Part shown: one piece after another, positions 1-6,053 of the stretch
How the letters are laid out: every line of letters begins with the position of its first letter
Position numbering within the stretch: position 1 is the first letter of the stretch
Assembly: GCA_005792205.1 (NCBI GenBank)
Contig: SXSO01000072.1
Coordinates: 1 to 7,625 of the forward strand
Direction of reading: 5' to 3'
Origin: Bacteroidota bacterium
GTDB lineage: Bacteria > Bacteroidota > Ignavibacteria > UBA10030 > F1-140-MAGs086
DNA length: 7,625 nt
Notes under the pieces: generated by a model
Seen by the model: only the letters and a program-made list of their open reading frames with translations
Told to the model about the DNA's origin: nothing
Database searches by the model: none
Translations under genes and position numbers: made by a program

Positions 1-2221
1 AAGTTTTAATGAACAAGATGCAAAGTTAATTGAAAATTCAAGTTTAGAAATTGCCAAAAATTTGCTTGGAAAATATGGAGCAATTGTTGCCAACTTTTTT
101 ATTTTAAACACATTCGGATATTTTTCAATTGCATTTCCAATTTTTCTTTTTGTTTTATCATTTGGAATTTTTCTTGATTTAAATAAATCAAAAATTTTTA
201 TTTTCTCAAACTATTTATTTCTATTTGCAATTTTATTTTCATCATATGTTGCAGTATTAAATAGAATGTGGAAACTCACCAACTCAATTTTTTGGACGGG
301 AATTATAGGTGAATTTATTTCTAATACATCTACAGAATATGTTGGAAATTTTGGCGCATTTTCAATTTTTAGTTTTCTAATTTTTGTACTTTTGGTTTTG
401 CTTTTTAGATTAAACTTAAAAGAAATTTTTATTAATATTATTGAATCTTGTAAAAAATTTTTTCTGTATATCAAAGAAAAATTTAAAAAAGAAAAAACTG
501 TTAACATAAATTTCAATAATGACGAATATGAAAAATATGATGAAGACAATGACAATGAAATAAATAGTGTAGAAAAAGAAGAAAAAAAAGAAATAGACAT
601 TAAACCAACTATTGTAGAAATAAAATCTGGCGAAAAAAAGGAATCTAAAATCCCCAAAAAGAAAAAAGAAGAAAAAATTGTAACTGAACTACTTGAAGGA
701 ATTGAACCATCAGATAAAATTCCTTATGAACTTCCTCCAATTGATTTACTTGAATCACTGAAAAAAGTTGAAGAAATAAATACAGATGAACTAAATTCAA
801 ATGCCGAATTAGTACGAGAAAAATTATTGAATTTTGGAGTTGAAATTGAAAAAGTTTCTGTAACTCCCGGACCAGTTGTAACATTGTATGAACTTACTCC
901 CGCTCAAGATGTAAAAATTAGTAGAATAGTTGCTCTTCAAGATGATCTTCAACTTGCACTTGCTGCAAAAGGAATTCGCATCATTGCACCAATTCCCGGA
1001 AAAAATACTGTTGGAGTGGAAATTCCAAATAAAAATCCTGAAACTGTGCAGCTTAGAAGTATTATAAATTCAAATCGTTTTCAAACAAGCAAAAGTATTC
1101 TTCCACTTGCAATTGGAAAAACAATTTCGGGAGATATATTTGTAGATGATCTCTCAAAAATGCCACATTTACTTGTTGCAGGAGCAACTGGTTCAGGAAA
1201 AAGTGTTGGAATAAATAATATAATAATGAGTTTGCTCTATCGTCTTTATCCTCATGAATTAAAATTTGTAATTGTTGATCCGAAAAAAATTGAGATGTCA
1301 TTGTATTCAAAACTTCGCCATCATTATCTTGCAGTTTCTCCTGATATAAACGAAGATATTGTAACGCATGCAAATAATGCTGCATTTGTTTTAAAAAGTT
1401 TGACAATTGAAATGGATTCTCGTTATGATTTGCTTGCTGATGCTGGAGTTAGAAATATTTTGGACTACAATGCAAAACTTGATTTAGGAAAAATTCAAAA
1501 TAAAGAAGATAAACCAGAAATAAAACACCGACATTTGCCTTATATTGTAGTAGTTATAGATGAACTTGCTGATTTAATGTTAACCGCAGGAAGAGAAGTT
1601 GAACCACCAATTGCACGTCTTGCTCAAATGTCTCGTGCTGTTGGAATTCATCTTGTAATTGCAACACAAAGACCTTCAGTAGATGTGATAACAGGAGTTA
1701 TCAAAGCAAATTTTCCTGCAAGAATTGCATATCAAGTTGCAACTAAAATTGATTCTCGTACAATAATTGATATAAACGGTGCAGAACAATTGATTGGACA
1801 AGGTGATATGCTTTATCTTCCAGGAAATAGTCCAAAACCAATGAGAATGCAAAATGCATTTGTTTCAACAGATGAAGTAGAAAAAGTTACAAAATACATT
1901 TTCTCACAACCAGGTTATTCAAAACCATATCTACTTCCCTCTTCATTTGAAAAGAAAACTGGATACGGAACAAATGGAAGTGAACTGTTTGAAGACGAAT
2001 TCTTAGTAGAAGCAGCACATATTGTAGTGCAATTAAAACAAGCATCAGTTTCACTTTTGCAAAGAAAATTAAGTATTGGATATGCTCGTGCTGGAAAAAT
2101 AATTGATACACTTGAACAAGTTGGAATTGTTGGACCACATACAGGAAGTAAAGCAAGAGATGTTTTAATTGATACAAAAGAAGAACTCACACGAATTTTG
2201 GAAAGTTACAATATAAGATAA
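1..2221 (+). CDS. ftsK: DNA translocase FtsK/SpoIIIE, 5'-truncated by the window edge
   Basis: Septum-anchored, ATP-driven double-stranded DNA pump that clears and aligns chromosome ends at division and activates XerCD recombination at dif. The frame is open from base 2, so the true start lies upstream; the TTG at 62 is internal. Hydrophobic helices appear around nt 75-170, 195-260 and 345-410, a typical FtsK membrane domain. A Lys/Glu/Asp-rich low-complexity linker follows (about 480-710), then the motor: Walker A GATGSGKS at 1181-1204, Walker B with VVVIDELADLM at about 1547-1579, and the conserved stretch from QMSRAVGIHLVIATQRPS to GQGDMLY (about 1625-1815). The C-terminal winged-helix gamma domain (DNA-orientation and XerD contact) spans about 1985-2218, with QASVSLLQRKLSIGYARA and GIVGP motifs. 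The linker is short compared with E. coli FtsK. The visible part is intact. An 86-bp gap separates it from lolA, a neighbour order I recall as common in Bacteroidota. Confidence 0.97.
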   Translation, partial: SFNEQDAKLIENSSLEIAKNLLGKYGAIVANFFILNTFGYFSIAFPIFLFVLSFGIFLDLNKSKIFIFSNYLFLFAILFSSYVAVLNRMWKLTNSIFWTGIIGEFISNTSTEYVGNFGAFSIFSFLIFVLLVLLFRLNLKEIFINIIESCKKFFLYIKEKFKKEKTVNINFNNDEYEKYDEDNDNEINSVEKEEKKEIDIKPTIVEIKSGEKKESKIPKKKKEEKIVTELLEGIEPSDKIPYELPPIDLLESLKKVEEINTDELNSNAELVREKLLNFGVEIEKVSVTPGPVVTLYELTPAQDVKISRIVALQDDLQLALAAKGIRIIAPIPGKNTVGVEIPNKNPETVQLRSIINSNRFQTSKSILPLAIGKTISGDIFVDDLSKMPHLLVAGATGSGKSVGINNIIMSLLYRLYPHELKFVIVDPKKIEMSLYSKLRHHYLAVSPDINEDIVTHANNAAFVLKSLTIEMDSRYDLLADAGVRNILDYNAKLDLGKIQNKEDKPEIKHRHLPYIVVVIDELADLMLTAGREVEPPIARLAQMSRAVGIHLVIATQRPSVDVITGVIKANFPARIAYQVATKIDSRTIIDINGAEQLIGQGDMLYLPGNSPKPMRMQNAFVSTDEVEKVTKYIFSQPGYSKPYLLPSSFEKKTGYGTNGSELFEDEFLVEAAHIVVQLKQASVSLLQRKLSIGYARAGKIIDTLEQVGIVGPHTGSKARDVLIDTKEELTRILESYNIR

Positions 2222-2242
2222 AATGAAAATTTATATTTTATT

Positions 2243-2263
2243 TTTTTTCCGTAGTGGAAAAAA
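2243..2263. terminator. Weak AT-rich hairpin after ftsK, possible terminator or attenuator
   Basis: An 8-bp perfect stem (TTTTTTCC pairing with GGAAAAAA) closes a 5-base GTAGT loop, starting 22 bases after the ftsK stop. No T-tract follows the right arm on the plus strand (TTTGACTC comes next), so it is not a classical intrinsic terminator, and six of the eight pairs are A-T. It could be a weak terminator, an RNA-processing or stability element, or chance in AT-rich DNA. It is the only clear inverted repeat I found in the spacer. Confidence 0.35.
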
Positions 2264-2264
2264 T

Positions 2265-2298
2265 TTGACTCTATATTTTAAATTACAACATAGTTTTC
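2265..2298 (+). promoter_or_regulatory. Possible promoter for the lolA operon
   Basis: A TTGACT hexamer (2265-2270) lies just after the post-ftsK hairpin. Downstream, TAGTTTTC (2291-2298) matches the Bacteroidota -7 consensus TAnnTTTG at all fixed positions except the last G. The gap from TTG to TA is 23 bases, longer than the roughly 19-21 usual for that group. Read as a sigma70-type promoter, a 17-base spacer gives a poor -10 (ACATAG). Transcription would start very close to the lolA ATG, giving a very short leader. Motif matches in such AT-rich DNA are weak evidence. Confidence 0.2.
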
Positions 2299-2307
2299 AA
2301 ATATAAT

Positions 2308-2934
2308 ATGCAATACTATTTTTTGATTTTGTACATAATATTTTTTGAATTTGTTTTTTCACAAACAAAAACTGCAAAAGAGATTATGCAAAATGTCTCT
2401 AAAAAATATGCTGAGATTTCAAATTTAAAATGTGAATTCACACAAACAACTATTTTATCAAAAATTAAAAAAACTCAAAAAGTAGACGGAACTTTATCTT
2501 TGAAAAAAGTAAATAAATTTCTCATTCAATATGAACATCAAACAATTTCGTGTGATGGAAAAACTGTTTGGACATATGTAAAACAAAATAATCAAGTTTT
2601 AATTGATAACTACAAAGATGATAAAACTTCAATGTCAATTGATAAAATTATTTTGAACAACTTTGAAAACTTTTTTGCAACATTTATTAAAGAAGAAAAA
2701 ATTGACGAAAAAATTTTTAATGTTATAAAACTTACTCCAAAAGATGACAAATCTACAATTCAAAATTTAAAAGTGTGGATTAAAGATGACATAATAAAAA
2801 AAATAGAAATTGAAGATAAAAAACAAAATGCCACAACCTACTTTATCAAAGAAATAAAATTCAATCAAAACATAAAGGATGATTTATTCAATTTTATTCC
2901 ACCAAAGGAAACTGAAATAATTGATTTAAGATGA
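2308..2934 (+). CDS. lolA: LolA-type outer-membrane lipoprotein carrier protein
   Basis: Periplasmic chaperone expected to take lipoproteins released by the LolCDE ABC transporter and deliver them to the outer membrane. The 208-residue product has a hydrophobic N-terminus (residues 4-17) with probable cleavage near FSQ/TK (18-20) and no lipobox Cys. The mature part fits LolA: AKEIMQNVSKKYAEISNLKCEF (23-44) and the family hallmark at 70-100, FLIQYEHQTISCDGKTVWTY, the strand pair around the 'dGktvWtY' turn. Length matches the family (about 200). ATG 2308 is the first usable start, since an in-frame stop lies at 2266-2268 with no ATG, GTG or TTG between. Oddly, the signal peptide n-region (MQYY) has no Lys or Arg. 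No Shine-Dalgarno is visible. The stop overlaps the next gene's start as ATGA. Confidence 0.9.
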   Translation: MQYYFLILYIIFFEFVFSQTKTAKEIMQNVSKKYAEISNLKCEFTQTTILSKIKKTQKVDGTLSLKKVNKFLIQYEHQTISCDGKTVWTYVKQNNQVLIDNYKDDKTSMSIDKIILNNFENFFATFIKEEKIDEKIFNVIKLTPKDDKSTIQNLKVWIKDDIIKKIEIEDKKQNATTYFIKEIKFNQNIKDDLFNFIPPKETEIIDLR

Positions 2935-3956
2935 GTCGCAAATTAAAATCCTTTTTAAAATACTTCATAAGTATTTTTTTAACATTTCTTTTTTTGTATT
3001 TAGCATTTCAAAAAACTGATTGGAACAAACTTTTAAATTCATTGAAAAATGCAAATTACTTTTATGCATTTTTAATGTTTTTATGTTTGATGTTAAGCCA
3101 TTGTCTTCGTGCATTGAGATGGAAATATTTTCTTTTTCCAATAAAAGAAAATTTGAAATTCAAAAACCTTTTTTCATCAATGATGATTGGATATGCTGTC
3201 AATAATTTTCTTCCTCGCGGAGGAGAAGTTGTTCGTCCTTATGTTGTTGGAAAGTTAGAAGGAATTTCTCGCTCTTCAGCATTTGGAACCGTTGTTATGG
3301 AAAGAATAATTGATGTGATATCATTTCTAATTTTGGTTGCAATTATTCCAATTGTGTATAGTGGACCACTTACGCAGCAATTTCCTTGGCTTATGAATTT
3401 CAGTTTAATTTTGAGTATTTCAACTTTATTTATTTTAGCAATTACAATTTTTATTTTGTTAAAAAGAGAATTTTTGTTTAAACATTTAAATATTGTTACA
3501 AAAAAAATTTCTCTCACGACTTCTCAAAAAATTGAGAAATTTTTCCACTCATTCTTAGATGGATTTCTTTTTATAAAAGAAACAAAAAACTATTTCATAA
3601 TTTTTTGTACAAGTTGTTTAATTTGGTTTTTTTATATTTTGATGATGTACTGTGCGTTTTTTTCATTCAATGATCTGGAAAAATATCATTTGGATATTAA
3701 CACGGCAATTGTTTTACAAGCAATTTCAAGTATTGGTATTGGAATTCCGACTCCCGGAGGAACTGGTTCATATCATTTTATAACGACTGAAACTTTAACA
3801 AAACTTTACAATGTTGATAAAACACTTGCGCAAAGTTATGCAACTTTGACTCACGCAATTGGTTATTTAGGAGTACTTATTATCGGGATTTTTTATTTTG
3901 TAAAATATCATCTACATTTTTCTGATGTGATAAAAGAAAGCGAAAATGAAAACTAA
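2931..3956 (+). CDS. Flippase-like integral membrane protein (UPF0104 / PF03706, LPG-synthase TM-domain family)
   Basis: A 341-residue inner-membrane protein with about seven or eight hydrophobic helices (near residues 10-26, 44-60, 83-95, 127-144, 156-177, 221-246, 258-275, 307-325). Family motifs are present: LRALRWK (59-65), LPRGGEVVRPY (94-104), the ER..D signature (E124, R125, D128) and PTPGGTGS (273-280). Some relatives (the MprF membrane domain, AglD-associated proteins) move or handle lipids, but the large family is mostly uncharacterised and the substrate here cannot be read from sequence. It lacks the soluble aminoacyl-lipid transferase domain of MprF, so it should not be called a lysyl-PG synthase. 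It overlaps lolA by 4 bases and the following gene by 11, implying translational coupling, and the context points to envelope lipid or glycan handling (inference). Confidence 0.88.
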   Translation: MSRKLKSFLKYFISIFLTFLFLYLAFQKTDWNKLLNSLKNANYFYAFLMFLCLMLSHCLRALRWKYFLFPIKENLKFKNLFSSMMIGYAVNNFLPRGGEVVRPYVVGKLEGISRSSAFGTVVMERIIDVISFLILVAIIPIVYSGPLTQQFPWLMNFSLILSISTLFILAITIFILLKREFLFKHLNIVTKKISLTTSQKIEKFFHSFLDGFLFIKETKNYFIIFCTSCLIWFFYILMMYCAFFSFNDLEKYHLDINTAIVLQAISSIGIGIPTPGGTGSYHFITTETLTKLYNVDKTLAQSYATLTHAIGYLGVLIIGIFYFVKYHLHFSDVIKESENEN

Positions 3957-4542
3957 AATTATTTTTTTGTATTTAGTTTTCAACTCTTTTGCATTTTCAT
4001 TTGGGCAAAAAAATATTTCCTGCGGACTTGGTGTTGTATTTTTAAATTCTCCAAACATAGTGGATTATGTTTCTACTTATGGAAATAAAATAAATGAGTT
4101 TGAAAATTTTCCTGAATTTAAAATTGCAATCGCAATTCCTATTGAAGATAATTTAAATTTGAATGGAGAATTTTCATATTTATTTTCAACTTTTAATTCA
4201 GAAAATATTTATCCTATATCGCATGAAATAAAATTTTTTCTTCCCACAATAATGCTCCAAAAAGTTTTTGAAGAACAATTTTACAATGTTAAACTTGGAG
4301 TTGGATTAGGATATCACTTTACAGAGATTGTAGAAAAATCGTTAGGAAATAATCCTAAATACAATTCAGATGGATTTGGAATAAAAGGTGAAACAAGTTT
4401 AGATATTCAATTAGATGAAAATTTTTATTCAGAAATTTCAACTTCATTTAGAGCAAATTTTTTCAATAAATTTTCACAAAAAAAATTTTCTCCAAATTTT
4501 ATTTCTGTTGGAATTTTACTTGGGTTTAAATTTTATCTATGA
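3946..4542 (+). CDS. Predicted small outer-membrane beta-barrel protein, function unknown
   Basis: A 198-residue protein that I do not recognise as a named family. A signal peptide is clear: Lys at 2 and 4, a hydrophobic core at 5-18, and likely cleavage after FSFG (about 20). The mature part alternates polar and hydrophobic residues in short blocks typical of beta-strands, e.g. EFKIAIAIPI, LNLNGEFSYLF, YNVKLGVGLGYHF, IKGETSLDIQL, FYSEISTSFRANFF and FISVGILLGFKFYL. These are separated by turns rich in Asn, Asp and Gly. Size suits an 8-strand barrel of the OmpX/OmpA or 'outer membrane beta-barrel' type. The last strand is aromatic (F-K-F-Y-L) but ends in Leu rather than the usual Phe or Trp. 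The start ATG 3946 lies inside the previous gene after an AG-rich AAAAGAAAGCGAAA, the nearest thing to a ribosome site here. Its stop overlaps the ubiA start (ATGA). Confidence 0.7.
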   Translation: MKTKIIFLYLVFNSFAFSFGQKNISCGLGVVFLNSPNIVDYVSTYGNKINEFENFPEFKIAIAIPIEDNLNLNGEFSYLFSTFNSENIYPISHEIKFFLPTIMLQKVFEEQFYNVKLGVGLGYHFTEIVEKSLGNNPKYNSDGFGIKGETSLDIQLDENFYSEISTSFRANFFNKFSQKKFSPNFISVGILLGFKFYL

Positions 4543-5387
4543 AATCTATTTTTAAATTTTTAAAAATTGAACACACGCTTTTTTCTCTTCCACTAATTTT
4601 TTCTGGAATTTTTTTGTCTTCAAAATCACTTGAAGTTATATCGTTAGAATTTATTTTATTGATTTTATTTGTCGCAATTTCAGCGAGAACTTTCGCAATG
4701 ACAATCAATAGAATTATAGATAAAAAAATTGACAAACTAAATCCACGAACTTCTAATCGCGAACTTCCAAGTGGAAAACTAAAATTATCATTTGCAATTT
4801 TTTTGCTGTTAATTTCTGGGATGTTTTATTTTTTTCTTGCATATGAAATTTCAAATTTTTGTTTTTATATTTCGCCAATTCCAATTATGGTTTTTACAGT
4901 TTATCCATATATGAAACGGTTTACTAAATTTGCGCATTTTGGTGTTGGAATAAGTTTATCACTTGCATCACTTGGTGGGTGGTTTGCAACCGAAACATTT
5001 AATAATTCAAATATTTCTCAAAATACATTACCAATTATTTTATTTTTTTTATTTACAGTTTTTTGGGCAACTGGATTTGATATAATTTATTCCACACTTG
5101 ATGAAAAGTTTGATAAAAAAGAAAATCTTTTTTCGTTTCCATCACGGTTGGGAAAAGAAAAAGCACTTTGGTTTTCTGCACTATTTCATATTATAGGATT
5201 TTTAATGTTGATTTTATTGTGTTTTATTGAACTTAAAAATATATTTGCGTTTTTTTTAGTATCAATAAATGGGATTTTACTTTTTCTTGAACATAAAAAA
5301 AGTGCAGATGTAGAACTTGCATTTTTTAAAATAAATTCCATTATTGGATTTTCAGTTTTATTTATGATACTTACAAAATTTTTTTAA
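4539..5387 (+). CDS. UbiA-family aromatic prenyltransferase, MqnP-like
   Basis: Membrane enzyme that attaches a polyprenyl chain to an aromatic acid in quinone synthesis. The 282-residue polytopic protein (about eight or nine helices) carries both Mg-diphosphate motifs. The first, at 57-70, is N57 R58..D61...D65..N68 P69 R70, followed by T71..R74.LPSG. The second, at 181-192, is DIIYSTLDEKFD, followed by SFPSRLG. That second motif resembles the 'putative 4-hydroxybenzoate polyprenyltransferase' branch (TIGR01475-like) that includes MqnP of the futalosine menaquinone pathway, more than MenA or heme-O synthase. The usual Gly of GLxSxP is Asn196 here (NLFSFP). The adjoining ubiX supports a UbiA/UbiX/UbiD-type route. 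Substrate assignment is inference; classical UbiA acting on 4-hydroxybenzoate is the alternative. It overlaps the barrel gene by 4 bases. Confidence 0.92.
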   Translation: MKSIFKFLKIEHTLFSLPLIFSGIFLSSKSLEVISLEFILLILFVAISARTFAMTINRIIDKKIDKLNPRTSNRELPSGKLKLSFAIFLLLISGMFYFFLAYEISNFCFYISPIPIMVFTVYPYMKRFTKFAHFGVGISLSLASLGGWFATETFNNSNISQNTLPIILFFLFTVFWATGFDIIYSTLDEKFDKKENLFSFPSRLGKEKALWFSALFHIIGFLMLILLCFIELKNIFAFFLVSINGILLFLEHKKSADVELAFFKINSIIGFSVLFMILTKFF

Positions 5388-5396
5388 ATTTTTTTT

Positions 5397-5948
5397 ATGA
5401 GAATAGTTGTTGGAATTACTGGTTCATCTGGAGCAATTTATGCAACAAGATTTTTGGAAAAATGTCCTAATGATAAATTTCTTATAGTGAGCAAATGGGG
5501 AAAAACCCTTTTAAAAGATGAACTCAATATCACTGATAAAAATTTATCTCCTTTTATAAAAAAACAATTTGATGATAATGATTTAACTGCTCCAATTGCT
5601 TCTGGTTCAAATTATTTTGATGCTTATATTATTCTTCCATGTTCAACATCTACACTTGGAAAAATTGCATCTGGAATTGGAGATTCGCTCATCACACGAA
5701 CTGCACAAGTTGCGTTGAAGGAAAGATATAAACTAATTATTTGTATTAGAGAAACTCCACTTTCTACAATTTCACTTGAACAATGTGTAAACCTTTCAAA
5801 ATGTGGATCTATTATTATGCCAATTTCTCCTCCACTTTATTTTGTCCCAAAAACTGTAGATGAATATGTTGATGGATTTGTAGATAAAGTTTTAAATGTA
5901 ATTGGAATTAAATCAGGAATTGGTTGGAAAGAATCCGAATTGGAATAA
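5397..5948 (+). CDS. ubiX: UbiX flavin prenyltransferase
   Basis: Soluble enzyme that joins a dimethylallyl group from DMAP to reduced FMN, making prenylated FMN, the cofactor of UbiD-family decarboxylases. The 183-residue length is normal. Family motifs run through the protein: the FMN-binding GITGSSGAIYATRFL (6-20), ASGSNYFDAYIILPCSTSTLGKIASG (68-93), ALKERYKLIICIRETPL (106-122) and PPLYFVP (145-151). By my alignment from memory to Pseudomonas aeruginosa UbiX, the catalytic residues S15, E49, R122, K129, R139, E140 and Y169 correspond to S11, E42, R101, K108, R118, E119 and Y148 here, all kept. The usual IHLENM is ISLEQC (125-130) and RAAD is RTAQ (101-104), both milder divergences. It starts 9 bases after ubiA within a T-run, with no Shine-Dalgarno. 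No ubiD is in view. Confidence 0.95.
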   Translation: MRIVVGITGSSGAIYATRFLEKCPNDKFLIVSKWGKTLLKDELNITDKNLSPFIKKQFDDNDLTAPIASGSNYFDAYIILPCSTSTLGKIASGIGDSLITRTAQVALKERYKLIICIRETPLSTISLEQCVNLSKCGSIIMPISPPLYFVPKTVDEYVDGFVDKVLNVIGIKSGIGWKESELE

Positions 5949-5975
5949 AATAATTTTCTGTAACACACTCATTCT

Positions 5976-6032
5976 ACAAACTTCACTTGAAAAAAAATTA
6001 CTTTGCAAAGAATTTCTAATCTCAAGTTTTGT
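5976..6032. terminator. Nested inverted repeat between convergent operons, candidate bidirectional terminator
   Basis: The 105-bp gap between ubiX and ispH holds two inverted repeats sharing nearly one centre. Inner: AAATT-(A)-CTTTG (5995-6005) against CAAAGAATTT (6006-6015), including the perfect 10-bp palindrome CTTTGCAAAG at 6001-6010. Outer: ACTTGA (5985-5990) against TCAAGT (6022-6027), extendable past a 4-base bulge by ACAAA (5976-5980) against TTTGT (6028-6032). Placement 28 and 22 bases from the two stop codons suits termination from both sides. It is AT-rich, with internal loops and no strong T-tract, so stability is modest. Confidence 0.45.
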
Positions 6033-6053
6033 ATTTAAATGAAATAAATGTTT

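Noticed and set aside
62..64. TTG as the start codon of ftsK
   Set aside because: The frame is open to base 2 and the upstream residues (ending SLEIAKN before LLGKYGA) continue a normal FtsK N-terminal region, so the gene simply runs off the window.
211..657. Minus-strand reading frame of 148 codons inside ftsK
   Set aside because: It is antisense to the A-rich FtsK membrane and linker region. Its Ser/Phe/Leu-rich composition is what the complement of Lys/Glu codons gives, and it has no recognisable domain.
1887..2190. Minus-strand reading frames antisense to the FtsK gamma domain
   Set aside because: They overlap a highly conserved coding region and show no family features or start context.
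3239..3517. Minus-strand 92-codon frame inside the flippase-like gene
   Set aside because: It is antisense to conserved motifs (the ER..D region) and has no recognisable features.
2931..3956. Calling the flippase-like gene an MprF lysylphosphatidylglycerol synthase
   Set aside because: Only the membrane domain family is present; the C-terminal aminoacyl-transferase domain that makes lysyl-PG is absent.
4539..5387. UbiA homologue as MenA, heme O synthase or chlorophyll synthase
   Set aside because: The second Asp motif and following SFPSRLG segment fit the UbiA/MqnP-like branch better, and the ubiX neighbour agrees. A tree would be needed for certainty.
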